Positions 10,413-19,812 are shown, counted from the stretch's first letter. The stretch is 47,401 nucleotides of DNA from Pseudomonadota bacterium (GCA_021849075.1 JAJZTH010000024.1:1-47401); one strand, 5' to 3'. Made by a program: numbers and translations. The notes: generated from the letters alone by a model not told the origin.

Positions 10413-11639
10413 ATGAGAGCCTCGCTGCGATCCGCCATGCCGACCCTGCGTCAGGTGCTGGCGCGCGGGCATATGCGCCTGATCCTGATCGCCGTGCTGA
10501 CCGCCGCAGTCACTCTGATGATCACCGGCGTTCTGGTCATTCGCGGCTATGCCGATCGCAACCTCGCCCTTATCGCGCGGACGGTGGCCTATACCGTCGA
10601 ACCCGCTCTGGTGTTTGAGGATATGGATGCGGCGCAGCGCGGCATTGCGGCAGTCGCGGGATCGGAAAGCGTCCATCATGTCGATGTGCGCGACGGTCGG
10701 GGGCGCACGCTGGTCGAATGGCGTCGGCCCGGCGGCGGCGTGATGGCCAGCATCGAACGGGGTATTGCCGATCTGGTGGCACCGTCGCCGGCTCTGGCCG
10801 ATATCCGGCGCGGCAATGAGGTGATCGCGCAGGTGCGCGTCTATGGCGGCGCGGACGGGCTGGGCCGTTTCATCCTGTCGGGCCTGGCCACGGCGCTCGC
10901 CGGCCTCGTCCTCACCCTGATTGCGACCTGGACCCTGTCGCGCCGTTTGCAGCGTGACGTTACCCAGCCGCTCGCCCGGATTGCCGAAGTCGCCCATGCC
11001 GTCCGCGCCGATCGCCAGTTCGACCGGCGCGTGCCGTCCTCCGACATTCAGGAAGTCGATCAGCTTGGCCGCGATTTCAACGCGCTGCTGGATGAACTGC
11101 ATGATTGGCACAAGGGCATCGTGACCCATAACCGCCTGCTGGAGCAGCAGGCGACCCGCGACGCGCTGACCGGGCTTGGCAATCGCGCCATGTTCGAACA
11201 GGCGCTGCCCGCCGCCATGGCGCAGTCCGACGCGACCGCCCGGTCCTTTGCTATCCTCTACATCGACCTCAACCGCTTCAAGCAGGTCAATGACACGCAT
11301 GGCCATGATGCGGGTGACGCCTTGCTGATCGTCGTTGCGGCCCGGCTGCGGGCGGTGCTGCAACCGGGCGATGAAGCCTTCCGCCTGGGCGGCGATGAGT
11401 TCGCCCTGATTCTGGCGCCGGGCATCACGGCGGCGCAGCTGGCCGCGACCAAAAGCCGGATCGCCGATGGCATGATCCAGCCTGTCATGCTGCCCAACGG
11501 CGCATCGATCGATGCATCGCTCAGTATCGGCAGCGCCTGCTACCCGGAGGATAGCGGCGATGCGCGCGATCTGCTGCGCCATGCGGACGCGGCCATGTAT
11601 GCGGCCAAGGCTGGGCGCGTCGGCAATCGCGATCGTTGA
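10413..11639 (+). CDS. yfiN: YfiN-like membrane diguanylate cyclase
   Basis: Makes cyclic di-GMP from two GTP. The 408-residue protein has a transmembrane helix at about 22-44, a periplasmic segment to about 150, a second helix at about 153-174, a HAMP linker (about 175-230) and a GGDEF domain with the intact motif GGDEF at 326-330. The position of the RxxD inhibitory site reads QPGD, so product inhibition through the I-site is probably lost. By analogy to YfiBNR/TpbB, the periplasmic part would be held off by the upstream YfiR-like protein and released by the downstream YfiB-like lipoprotein. Confidence 0.9.
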   Translation: MRASLRSAMPTLRQVLARGHMRLILIAVLTAAVTLMITGVLVIRGYADRNLALIARTVAYTVEPALVFEDMDAAQRGIAAVAGSESVHHVDVRDGRGRTLVEWRRPGGGVMASIERGIADLVAPSPALADIRRGNEVIAQVRVYGGADGLGRFILSGLATALAGLVLTLIATWTLSRRLQRDVTQPLARIAEVAHAVRADRQFDRRVPSSDIQEVDQLGRDFNALLDELHDWHKGIVTHNRLLEQQATRDALTGLGNRAMFEQALPAAMAQSDATARSFAILYIDLNRFKQVNDTHGHDAGDALLIVVAARLRAVLQPGDEAFRLGGDEFALILAPGITAAQLAATKSRIADGMIQPVMLPNGASIDASLSIGSACYPEDSGDARDLLRHADAAMYAAKAGRVGNRDR

Positions 11640-11655
11640 CAGCAAAGGGACCAGA

Positions 11656-12147
11656 ATGCGTCAGTTTCTTCTCGCTTTTTCCTTTCTCGCGCTTTCCGCC
11701 TGCCAGACGGTGCGGCCATCGTCCAAAGCGGCTTTCACCCCGCAGCAGGAGTCGGCGTTGCGGCAGCAGGGTTTCGAACCGGCCGGGGACGACTGGCAAT
11801 TCGGCATGGCTGATCGGCTGCTCTTCGCCACTGAAGAAAGCACGCTGATCCCGGCGCAAAGGGGCGCGATCGGCCGCATGTCCGGCGCGCTGCGCGCAGT
11901 CGGTATAAATGGCGCGCGGGTGGAGGGGCATACCGATTCGACCGGCACGGCCAGCTATAATCAGGCGCTGTCGCTGCGGCGGGCGCAGGCGGTGGCTGAT
12001 GCGCTGGTGGCCGGCGGCATGGCCCGGCCGGCGATGCGGGTCGCCGGCATGGGCGCGCGCGTGCCGGTGGAAAGCAACCGATCGGCCGACGGGCGGCGGG
12101 AAAATCGCCGCGTGGTCATCATCGTGTCGCCGGCGGACGCGCACTAA
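11656..12147 (+). CDS. yfiB: YfiB-like OmpA-family lipoprotein
   Basis: A 163-residue outer-membrane lipoprotein with lipobox LSAC (lipidated Cys16) and a C-terminal OmpA peptidoglycan-binding domain (GHTDSTG, then ALSLRRAQAVADAL and ENRRVVI). It follows the cyclase by 16 bases. In the YfiBNR system, YfiB sequesters YfiR at the outer membrane and so activates YfiN; the gene order R-N-B here fits that role. The gene ends 3 bases before the convergent priA stop. The frame is open upstream into the cyclase gene, but ATG 11656 with its lipoprotein signal is clearly the start. Confidence 0.86.
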   Translation: MRQFLLAFSFLALSACQTVRPSSKAAFTPQQESALRQQGFEPAGDDWQFGMADRLLFATEESTLIPAQRGAIGRMSGALRAVGINGARVEGHTDSTGTASYNQALSLRRAQAVADALVAGGMARPAMRVAGMGARVPVESNRSADGRRENRRVVIIVSPADAH

Positions 12148-12150
12148 TCC

Positions 12151-14322
12151 TTACATGAAGCTGTAGGGGTCGATGTCCACTGCAACCCGCGTGCCCGATT
12201 TCCACGCCAGATTGCCCAGCCATTCGCGGATCGCGCCCTGCACATCGACCTGACGGGTGGCGTGGATCAACAGACGATGCCGGTGCCGGCCGCGCAGCAC
12301 GGACAGCGGCGCGGGGGCGGGGCCGTAAACGCGCATCCCCTCTATCGCGGGCGCCGATTTGCCGATCAGCCGCGCGGTCTGCGCCGCCTCGTCGGCATCC
12401 TCGCTGGATATGATGATCGCGGCGAACCGGCCGAAGGGCGGAGCATTGGCTCGCCGTCTATTCTCCGTCTCCACCCAATAGAAACGCTCGGTATCGCCGT
12501 CGATCAGCGCCTTGATCACGTCGCTTTCGGGCATGCGCGTCTGGATGAACACCTTGCCCGGCTTCTCCCCGCGTCCGGCGCGTCCCGCCACCTGCACGAT
12601 CTGCTGAAATGTCCGTTCGGCTGCGCGCAGATCGCCGCCCTCCAGCCCCAGATCGGCGTCGATCACCCCCACCACCGTCAGGTTGGGGAAATGATAGCCT
12701 TTGGTGATAAGCTGGGTGCCCACGATGATGTCGATGTCGCCCGCCTCCACCGACTTCACGAATTCGGCTGCGCGCGCCGGCGAATGCAGCGTGTCGGATG
12801 TGGCGATGGCGATCCGCGCCTGCGGCCACAGCGCCTTCACCTCATCCGCGATCCGCTCGACGCCGGGGCCGCAGGCGACCAGCGAATCCTCTTCCTTGCA
12901 TTCCGGACAGCGGCGCGGCGCGGGGACGACATGGCCGCAATGATGGCAGGCCAGCCGATGCGTCAGCCGATGCTCCACCATCCAGGCGGTGCAATTGGGG
13001 CATTGGAAGCGATAGCCGCAATGGCGGCATAGGGTCAGCGGCGCATAGCCGCGCCGGTTGAGGAACAGCAGACTCTGTTCGCCCTTCGCCATCACCTCGT
13101 CGATCGCCTTGACCAGCGGCGGCGCGATCCAGCGGCCGCGCTCGGGCGGATCGGTCAGCAGGTTGATGCCCTCGATCGCCGGCATTTCCGCTCCGCCAAA
13201 GCGCGATGGCAGCTTAATTTCGGCATAGCGGCCCAGCTCCACCTGATGCCGCGTCTCGATTGCGGGCGTGGCGGACGCCAGCACGACCGGGAAATTTTCC
13301 ATGAGGCCGCGCATCACCGCCACGTCGCGGGCGTGATAATGGACGCCTTCCTCCTGCTTGAAGCTCGCCTCATGCGCTTCGTCCACGACGATCAGGCCCA
13401 GATTGGGATAAGGCAGGAACAGGGCCGATCGCGCGCCGACGACGACCTGCGCCTGTCCGCTGGCGATCGCGCGCCAGGCCCGTCGCCGCTCGCTCTGGCG
13501 CAGGCCGCTATGCCAGTTGACCGGCACCGTGCCGAACCGCTTTTCGAACCGCTCCAAAAATGGCTCGGTCAGTGCGATTTCGGGCAGCAGCACCAATGTC
13601 TGCCGGTCGGCGCGGATGGCGGCGGCGATCGCCTCGAAATACACCTCCGTCTTGCCGGAGCCAGTGACGCCGTCGAGCAGGAAGGGCGCGAAATCATGCG
13701 CGCGCACGGCATCGGCCATCTGTTTTGCGGCGCTGCGCTGCGCCTCCGACAATATGGGCGGCGCATGGTCGGGGTCGGGCATGGGGAAGGGGGTGTCGAC
13801 GCTCACCTCCACCGCCTCGAATATATCCTGCTTGATGAGGCCACGGATCACCGCGTCGCTGACCCCGCCGATCATCGCCAGTTCGCGGATCAGCCCCTGT
13901 CGCTCGCCGATCCGTTCCAGCGCCTGTGCGCGCTGCTCGGTCATGCGATCGGGCACAGCCCCGGTCGCGCGATACTCGATCACGGTGCGCGCGCCCTCCA
14001 GCGCCGCCATGGAAGACAGCGCCATGCGCAGCACTGCGGCGGGCGGGCTGAGATAATAGTCCGCCGTCCATTCGATCAGCCGGCGCAGCGGTTCGGGCAG
14101 GGGCGGGGCGTCGATCACCTCGATCAGGTTGCGCAGCCGGTTGTCGCCCACCGTTTCGGTATCTGGGAAGCTGCTTTCCTCCCACACCACGCCGATCAAC
14201 TGGCGCGGCCCCAGCGGCGCGACGACGATGCTGCCCGGCTCTACCCGCATGCCGTGCGGCACGCGATAATCGAGCGGGCCAAGGGCAGCGTTCAGGATCA
14301 GGACACGGGCGCGCGACGACAT
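12151..14322 (-). CDS. priA: Primosomal replication restart helicase PriA
   Basis: 3'-5' DNA helicase that reloads the replisome at stalled forks. The product is 723 residues from ATG 14322 (MSSRARVLILN), close to the E. coli length. Motifs in order: a N-terminal DNA-binding domain, Walker A GVTGSGKT near residue 220, VVDEAHEASFKQE (DEAH box), and a zinc-binding insert with paired cysteines (CRHCG, CPNC, CHHCG, CPEC). Helicase motifs GTQLITKGYHFP and QVAGRAGRG follow. A longer reading from 14358 would add 12 residues with no family support. Confidence 0.97.
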   Translation of the reverse strand: MSSRARVLILNAALGPLDYRVPHGMRVEPGSIVVAPLGPRQLIGVVWEESSFPDTETVGDNRLRNLIEVIDAPPLPEPLRRLIEWTADYYLSPPAAVLRMALSSMAALEGARTVIEYRATGAVPDRMTEQRAQALERIGERQGLIRELAMIGGVSDAVIRGLIKQDIFEAVEVSVDTPFPMPDPDHAPPILSEAQRSAAKQMADAVRAHDFAPFLLDGVTGSGKTEVYFEAIAAAIRADRQTLVLLPEIALTEPFLERFEKRFGTVPVNWHSGLRQSERRRAWRAIASGQAQVVVGARSALFLPYPNLGLIVVDEAHEASFKQEEGVHYHARDVAVMRGLMENFPVVLASATPAIETRHQVELGRYAEIKLPSRFGGAEMPAIEGINLLTDPPERGRWIAPPLVKAIDEVMAKGEQSLLFLNRRGYAPLTLCRHCGYRFQCPNCTAWMVEHRLTHRLACHHCGHVVPAPRRCPECKEEDSLVACGPGVERIADEVKALWPQARIAIATSDTLHSPARAAEFVKSVEAGDIDIIVGTQLITKGYHFPNLTVVGVIDADLGLEGGDLRAAERTFQQIVQVAGRAGRGEKPGKVFIQTRMPESDVIKALIDGDTERFYWVETENRRRANAPPFGRFAAIIISSEDADEAAQTARLIGKSAPAIEGMRVYGPAPAPLSVLRGRHRHRLLIHATRQVDVQGAIREWLGNLAWKSGTRVAVDIDPYSFM

Positions 14323-14366
14323 GGCTATCGTCCTTAAAGCGCTGGGCGCGGGGCGCAATGGGCTGG

Positions 14367-15029
14367 TTACAGCCGCCAGCTAAGCGTCAACCAGGGAATA
14401 TGCGACACGACATCGGGCCGCCCGTCGCGGAAATTCTGTTGCCGCATATAGAGGAGTTGCGCGTCCAGCGTCTTGGCGACCGGATGGCGCAGCCCAATCT
14501 GATTGCGCATCATGGCAAGGCCCGTCTTGTCGCTCGGCCGGGCGCGGTTGAGGTGAAAAAAGACTTCGGTTGCGGCGATGACGGTCCATTGCTTCTCGCC
14601 ATCGATCGGCACCGCCGCCTGCACCCGTTGCCGCAATCGCCAACTCTCTTCATCGGCGGTGCTGAAGAAGCGCTGTTCGATCCGGGTACGGCTGAGCCAG
14701 ATGCCCTTGCTCAGCGTCGCCTGCTGGAACAGCCGCAATTCCTGATCCGCTTCGCTTTTCAGATAGGCCATGCCGCCGCCCAGCTGCAGATGCGGCGCGA
14801 TGCTGTGGTCGATGCTGATCCGGGCCAGAAACTGTTCGCCGCCGCTTTGCGCGTCGGATCGCAATCGCTGGCTGGAATCGACGGTAATGCTGTCGTTAGG
14901 GCTGACGCGGATGGTCGCCAGTTCAGTCATCCATGCCTGGCTTTCTTCCGTCACGGCGCAGGCCGGGGCCGCCGGCGACAGGAGGAGGCATAGCCCCGTG
15001 GCGAAGCGGGCGCGGGGCGAACGGGGCAT
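14367..15029 (-). CDS. DUF2490 outer-membrane-type protein
   Basis: A 220-residue protein with a signal peptide ending near ACA/V. The remainder alternates polar and hydrophobic residues in beta-strand fashion, with motifs such as RTRIEQRF and RLRQRVQ and a strongly terminal aromatic strand (PWLTLSWRL). This is the usual look of DUF2490 proteins, thought to be small outer-membrane beta-barrels. It sits upstream of priA on the same strand, with about 44 bases between them. Function is unknown. Confidence 0.75.
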   Translation of the reverse strand: MPRSPRARFATGLCLLLSPAAPACAVTEESQAWMTELATIRVSPNDSITVDSSQRLRSDAQSGGEQFLARISIDHSIAPHLQLGGGMAYLKSEADQELRLFQQATLSKGIWLSRTRIEQRFFSTADEESWRLRQRVQAAVPIDGEKQWTVIAATEVFFHLNRARPSDKTGLAMMRNQIGLRHPVAKTLDAQLLYMRQQNFRDGRPDVVSHIPWLTLSWRL

Positions 15030-15161
15030 GGCGGGTCCTTTGGAAAGGTAGTCATGCCTTAATCGTGCTTCTGCGTAGATGTAAATATGGGTCTGCCAGA
15101 TGGCGAAACCGCCCGTCAGCCGCTAAAGGGGCGCGATTCGCATAGCCCCGGAGTCCTTCCC

Positions 15162-15815
15162 ATGAAATTCTTCGTCGACACCGCCGACACCGCCGAAATC
15201 CGTGAACTGGCCGCTACCGGCCTGCTGGACGGCGTCACCACCAACCCCACGCTGATCCACAAGTCGGGCCGCAAGTTCCTGGAAGTGGTCGAGGAAATCT
15301 GTGGCATCGTCGATGGCCCGGTCTCTGCCGAAGTGGTCGCGCTCGACCATGAAACCATGATGAAGGAAGCCGAAATCCTGCGCAAGATTGCCGACAATGT
15401 CTGCATCAAGGTGCCGCTGACCATCGACGGCCTCAAGACCTGCAAGGCGCTGACCGACGATGGCACGCAGGTCAATGTGACTTTGTGCTTCTCGGCCAAT
15501 CAGGCGCTGCTCGCGGCCAAGGCCGGCGCAACCTTCATCTCGCCCTTCGTCGGCCGTCATGACGACAATGGCTTCGACGGCCTGGCCCTGATCGAAGACA
15601 TTCGCCTCATCTATGACAATTACAGCTTCGGCACGGAAATTCTGGCCGCCTCGCTGCGTCACCCGATCCATGTGCTCGACTGCGCGAAGATCGGCGCCGA
15701 CGTCATCACCGCCCCGCCGGCCGTGATCAAGATGCTGTCGAAGCATGTCCTGACCGACAAGGGCCTCGAAGGCTTCGCTGCGGACTGGGCCAAGACCGGC
15801 CAGACCATTCTGTAA
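15162..15815 (+). CDS. fsa: Fructose-6-phosphate aldolase / transaldolase-like protein
   Basis: Class I aldolase of the small transaldolase family (217 residues; E. coli FSA is about 220). It has [16 protein letters not shown] at the N terminus, GVTTNPTL at 24-31, and the Schiff-base lysine in NVCIKVPLT (K83). The C terminus has the FISPFVGR and DVITAPP segments. ATG 15162 is preceded by GGAG at an 8-base spacing, so the upstream open frame is not used. The members of this subfamily may act as fructose-6-phosphate aldolase or transaldolase; sequence alone does not decide. A strong hairpin follows the gene. Confidence 0.93.
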   Translation: MKFFVDTADTAEIRELAATGLLDGVTTNPTLIHKSGRKFLEVVEEICGIVDGPVSAEVVALDHETMMKEAEILRKIADNVCIKVPLTIDGLKTCKALTDDGTQVNVTLCFSANQALLAAKAGATFISPFVGRHDDNGFDGLALIEDIRLIYDNYSFGTEILAASLRHPIHVLDCAKIGADVITAPPAVIKMLSKHVLTDKGLEGFAADWAKTGQTIL

Positions 15816-15837
15816 GAATACTGCCCCGGCCCACGCT

Positions 15838-15884
15838 CCCGCCCGGCCACCCATCAGGATATCATGTCTGGGTGGCCGGGCGGG
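15838..15884 (+). terminator. Strong hairpin after fsa
   Basis: A perfect 16-base inverted repeat (CCCGCCCGGCCACCCA at 15838-15853, complement at 15869-15884) with a 15-base loop lies 22 bases after the fsa stop. No T-run follows, so it may act as a transcript end stabiliser or factor-assisted terminator rather than a classic intrinsic one. Confidence 0.6.
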
Positions 15885-15967
15885 GTGCGGGTCGGTCCTC
15901 CTGACGACGCTTCCTCTGGAACCGGCGCTCGATCGGCTCATTCTCTCCTCAAGGAAGGAGAGAGGCT

Positions 15968-16294
15968 ATGTTCGTCGCGGTCTATTGGTGGCGGGTCCAT
16001 CCTGGCAAGGAGGACCAGTTTCGTGCCGCCTGGCGGCGTGGGACCGACCTCATTCGCGCAAAATATGGCAGCTATGGATCGCGCCTGCATCGTGACGCCG
16101 ACGGCCGCTTCGTCGGCTATGCCGAATGGCCGGACGAGGCGACATGGCGGGCGGCGTTCGACCGCAAGATGGTCTATGACGATCCCGAAACCCGCGCCGC
16201 CTTTGTGGACGCCATTGCGCAAGTGCCGGCGAACGCCGATCCCATTTTCACCATGACCGTCACCGACGATCTGCTGGCGCGCCACCTGACATAA
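15968..16294 (+). CDS. Antibiotic biosynthesis monooxygenase (ABM)-fold protein
   Basis: A 108-residue protein, preceded by a strong AAGGAAGGAGAG ribosome-binding site. The N terminus FVAVYWWRVHPGKEDQFRAAW and the later WPDEATWRAAF and MTVTDDLL match the dimeric ferredoxin-like ABM fold, found in small monooxygenases and heme-handling proteins. No substrate can be inferred. It stands alone between fsa and the long non-coding stretch before the TonB receptor. Confidence 0.75.
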   Translation: MFVAVYWWRVHPGKEDQFRAAWRRGTDLIRAKYGSYGSRLHRDADGRFVGYAEWPDEATWRAAFDRKMVYDDPETRAAFVDAIAQVPANADPIFTMTVTDDLLARHLT

Positions 16295-16780
16295 TCAACA
16301 CGCCATAAAGTGCTCGCCGCACGACCAGACGGGCGGGCCTGTCCGATCGCGTTTCTCGTCGCGCTGACGGGAGTGGGTGGGGCTGATGCCTCTCCGACTC
16401 TGCGCGCGAATCGCGGCCGATATCCGTTTCCCTTGCATCAAATTGTTTTACGCACGTTCAGCAGCTGGCTTTGTTCCCGGGCTGGAAAAATAATTTTACG
16501 ATCGAGATATAATTCGGAAGCTTATCCGTAGCGTCCTCCTGAAGATGGTGGAAATATATCATTTTAAATCAGTGATTTAATGGAATGTGAAAATCACATT
16601 TCAGATGTGAAATCATGTGGCAATAAAATGACACATTTCAAAAAAGGGCCAGTTGCGAAACAGGATTTGTTTGCAAGGGCGGTGCGGGGGCGGCACCCCG
16701 GGGCGTCCGCGCGGCGTCCCCCGCCTTAGTCGGTCGCCAACGCAGGCAAATTTGCCGCTCCAGATAAGGGACTGGAAATC
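16295..16780. other. 486-base non-coding stretch before the TonB receptor
   Basis: No convincing gene is visible. The part from about 16440 to 16660 is AT-rich, unlike the rest of the window. It holds three consecutive palindromes (listed separately). It is followed by a GC-rich segment in which GCGGGGG at 16684-16690 can pair with CCCCCGC at 16718-16724 around an inner CCCCGGGG, a possible leader hairpin in the receptor mRNA. Confidence 0.7.
16564..16613. promoter_or_regulatory. Three consecutive palindromes upstream of the TonB receptor
   Basis: Perfect inverted repeats at 16564-16580 (TTAAATCA-G-TGATTTAA), 16584-16600 (AATGTGA-AAA-TCACATT) and 16598-16613 (ATTTCA-GATG-TGAAAT). The centres of the first two are 20 bases apart, about two helical turns. 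They share the half-site TGA-AAT/ATTTCA. The cluster lies about 170-220 bases before the receptor start and looks like an operator array. The regulator is not identified. Confidence 0.55.
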
Positions 16781-19756
16781 TTGAAGAACTTTGGACTTAT
16801 CGCGTTTTTGCGAGGCGGAGTCGCGCCCGCAATTCTGGCTGCGACGCTCAGCCACGCCCCCGCCTTCGCGCAGGACGCCGCCCCCCAGGCTGCCGCCGAA
16901 CCCGCCGAAGACACGATCGTCGTCACCGGATCGCTGCTGCGTCAGGTCGACAAGCTGACCGTGTCGCCGATCACCACCGTATCGGTGGAAGATCTGGCCG
17001 TGCGCGGCATCACCACGGTGCAGCAGGGCATTCAGAGCCTGTCGGCCAATAACGGCCCGGCGCTGACCAACGGCTTCTCGGCGAACGGCGCCTTTGCTGG
17101 CGGTGCTTCGGCTGTGTCGCTGCGCGGCCTCACCACCTCTTCGACGCTGGTGCTGTTCGACGGCCTGCGCGCCGCTTATTATCCGCTGGCCGATGACGGC
17201 ACGCGCAACTTCGTTGACCTCAACACCATCCCCGACGCGATCGTCGAGCGGGTTCAGGTGCTCAAGGACGGCGCGTCGGCCACCTATGGCGCGGATGCGG
17301 TCGCGGGCGTGGTCAACATCATCACCAAGCGCGAAGTGAAGGGCCTGCACCTTCAGGCCGAAGCCGGCGTCAGCGAAAAGGGCTATGGTGCCAACCAGCG
17401 TCTGGCCGCCACCTATGGCTATGGCGACCTGTCCGAACAGGGTTTCAACGCCTATATCAGCGCCCATTATCTCAAGAGCAACGCGGTCTATAACCGCGAT
17501 CTTGGCTCGCCCTATAACAGTGACGACCTGTCGGGCATCTGCCACGGCGGCGTGTGCGGCCCCAACAATATCGCCAATGGCGTCGATCCCTCGATCGGCT
17601 ACACCGGCCTTGCGACCACGACCAACGTGTTCATGGTCCGCCCGTTCGACCCGTCGACCAATCTGGGCACTGGCCGCTATCAGTTGCTCAATGCCGGCGC
17701 TGGCTGCGGCAACCTCAATCCCTATACCCTGACCGATCAGGAATATGCGGATTTCGCCACTGCACCGCGCACTGTCTGCCAGCAGGATATCACCCACGAC
17801 TATAGCCAAGTGCTGCCCGAACAGCAGCGCTGGGGCATTTCGGGTCGCCTGACCAAGATCGTGGGCGACACCGGCGAAGCCTATCTCGAACTGAATTACG
17901 AGAACAGCAAATCCTCCTACACCGGCCTTGCCTCGATCATCCGCGCCAATGCGCCGGCCGGCATCGACAATCCGGCCTACTCGACCTCTTCGGGTTCGAC
18001 TCTGCTGCGTTTGCCGGTCTATGTCTGCGCCCGTGGCACTGCCGCCTGCGACGCCACCAACGGTACGCTCAACCCCAACAATCCCTATGCCGCTCAGGGC
18101 CAGGAAGCCGCCATCATCGGCCGCCTGCCGACCAGCACCGAATATAATGAATCGGTCAATCAGGTCTTCCGCGCCGCCGCCGGCATCAAGGGCGATTTTG
18201 GCGACGACTGGCATTATCAGGTCGATGGCACCGCCATGGTTTCGAAGCTGCGGACCAAGGCGAAGGGCTATGTCTATATCCAGCATCTGCTGGATGTGAT
18301 CGCGGACGGTTCGTATAATTTCATGAACCCGTCGGCGACCTCGCAGGAAACGCTCGACTATCTGACCCCGACCCAGATCAACCACAGCAAGACCCAGCTC
18401 TATCAGGGCCAGGCCAGCCTTTCGAAGGAAGTGTTCGACCTTCCGGGCGGCCCGCTTCAGGTCGCCGTGGGCGTGGCTGCGCGCTATGAATCGCTCAATA
18501 ATCCCAGCGGCAACCCCGACTATGACGGCCAGACGGAACGCTATTTCCGCCTGAACGCTTTCGGTGCCAAGGGCCATCGTGATGTGGAATCGGCCTATTT
18601 CGAGGTCAAAGCCCCCGTTGTCGATCAGCTGGAGCTGAGCGCCGCCGGTCGCTACGATCATTATTCGACCGGGCAGGATAACTTCGCGCCCAAATTCGGC
18701 GCCATGTTCAAGCCGATCCGTCAGCTGATGATCCGCAGCACCTATTCGCGCGGCTTCCGCGTACCCAGCTTCGCGGAAATGGGCGCTCTGCCGACCACCG
18801 GCTATGTCACCCAGTCGCTCGGCACGATGCCGGATTCCTACCTCGATCAGCATCTCAATGCCGACGGCTCGTACAACACCTATGTCACCGCCTATTCGAT
18901 CGGCCAGACGACGGTCGGCAACCCGGAGCTGAAGGCGGAAAAGTCGCGTAACTTCACGCTGGGCGGCGTCTTCACGCCGACCAACAATCTGTCGTTCAGC
19001 GTCGACTATTATAACATCAAGAAGACCGGCGCGATCACCTCGGTCGACTTCTCGGGCGCCATTGCCAACTATTATGCGACCGGCGAAACCAGCTATGACG
19101 GCGTGACCATCATCCAGGATGAAGTCGACCAGACCCATCCGGATGCGCAACGCCGCATCCAATATGTCCAGGGCAGCTTCATCAACGCCAATACGATCAA
19201 GACGTCGGGCATTGATTTCAACGCCACGGGCAAGTTCCGCATCAACGACAACATCACCTTCTCGTCGTCGATCGATGCGACCTATGTGATCAAGCTGAAC
19301 ACCGAATATCCCGGTGGCCGCGTCGAACATTATGTCGACACGCTGGGCAACTTCAACCTGACCGCCGGGTCGGGCACCCAGCAATGGCGTGGCAGCTGGC
19401 AGAACACGGTCGATTTCGGCCGCGGTTCGATCAGCGCGACGGCTTACTACACCGACGGCTATAATTATTCGGCCGAAGATCAGGGCGGCACCGCCGGCGA
19501 CTGCAGCCTGGTGCCCACCAACTATAATGGCGACGCCTATCAGGGTTGCCGCGTGAAATCGTTCATCAGCGTCGATATGACCGGCACGATCAAGGTCAAT
19601 GACCAGTTCGAGCTGTATGCCAACGTCATGAACGTCTTCAACAACAAGCCGCCGATCGATGCGACGACCTATGGCGCCTATCTCTACAACCCGGTGGTTG
19701 GCGAGTCGGCGATTCTGGGCCGCTCCTTCCGCATCGGGGCGAAGGCGTCTTTCTAA
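16781..19756 (+). CDS. TonB-dependent outer-membrane receptor
   Basis: A 991-residue receptor for TonB-energised uptake of an unknown ligand. It has a signal peptide (cleavage near AFA/Q, residue 31), a possible TonB box around DTIVVTGS, and a plug domain with VSLRGL, LVLFDGLRA, VERVQVLKDGASATYGADAVAGVVNIITK. A large beta-barrel ends in a terminal Phe strand (RSFRIGAKASF). The start is TTG, with GGA just upstream; there is no nearby in-frame ATG. The long loops contain paired cysteines (ICHGGVCG, VCARGTAACD). Its solitary position gives no substrate clue. Confidence 0.95.
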   Translation: MKNFGLIAFLRGGVAPAILAATLSHAPAFAQDAAPQAAAEPAEDTIVVTGSLLRQVDKLTVSPITTVSVEDLAVRGITTVQQGIQSLSANNGPALTNGFSANGAFAGGASAVSLRGLTTSSTLVLFDGLRAAYYPLADDGTRNFVDLNTIPDAIVERVQVLKDGASATYGADAVAGVVNIITKREVKGLHLQAEAGVSEKGYGANQRLAATYGYGDLSEQGFNAYISAHYLKSNAVYNRDLGSPYNSDDLSGICHGGVCGPNNIANGVDPSIGYTGLATTTNVFMVRPFDPSTNLGTGRYQLLNAGAGCGNLNPYTLTDQEYADFATAPRTVCQQDITHDYSQVLPEQQRWGISGRLTKIVGDTGEAYLELNYENSKSSYTGLASIIRANAPAGIDNPAYSTSSGSTLLRLPVYVCARGTAACDATNGTLNPNNPYAAQGQEAAIIGRLPTSTEYNESVNQVFRAAAGIKGDFGDDWHYQVDGTAMVSKLRTKAKGYVYIQHLLDVIADGSYNFMNPSATSQETLDYLTPTQINHSKTQLYQGQASLSKEVFDLPGGPLQVAVGVAARYESLNNPSGNPDYDGQTERYFRLNAFGAKGHRDVESAYFEVKAPVVDQLELSAAGRYDHYSTGQDNFAPKFGAMFKPIRQLMIRSTYSRGFRVPSFAEMGALPTTGYVTQSLGTMPDSYLDQHLNADGSYNTYVTAYSIGQTTVGNPELKAEKSRNFTLGGVFTPTNNLSFSVDYYNIKKTGAITSVDFSGAIANYYATGETSYDGVTIIQDEVDQTHPDAQRRIQYVQGSFINANTIKTSGIDFNATGKFRINDNITFSSSIDATYVIKLNTEYPGGRVEHYVDTLGNFNLTAGSGTQQWRGSWQNTVDFGRGSISATAYYTDGYNYSAEDQGGTAGDCSLVPTNYNGDAYQGCRVKSFISVDMTGTIKVNDQFELYANVMNVFNNKPPIDATTYGAYLYNPVVGESAILGRSFRIGAKASF

Positions 19757-19775
19757 CAGGGGTGCCTTAAAGCAA

Positions 19776-19812
19776 CCGGGCGGTCCTCCCTTGCGGGGCC
19801 GCCCGGCCTTTC
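19776..19812 (+). terminator. Terminator after the TonB receptor
   Basis: CCGGGCGG (19776-19783) pairs with CCGCCCGG (19799-19806), with a nested TCCC/GGGG inside and CCTTTCT after it, starting 19 bases past the receptor stop. It fits an intrinsic-type terminator with a short T tract. Confidence 0.65.

Noticed and set aside
16310..16531. Small plus-strand frame of 73 codons in the non-coding stretch
   Set aside because: No ribosome-binding site, no recognisable features, and it runs into the AT-rich regulatory region.
16584..16600. CRP-like site (TGTGA...TCACA)
   Set aside because: The spacer is 3 bases rather than the 6 of CRP sites, and the flanking palindromes suggest another regulator.
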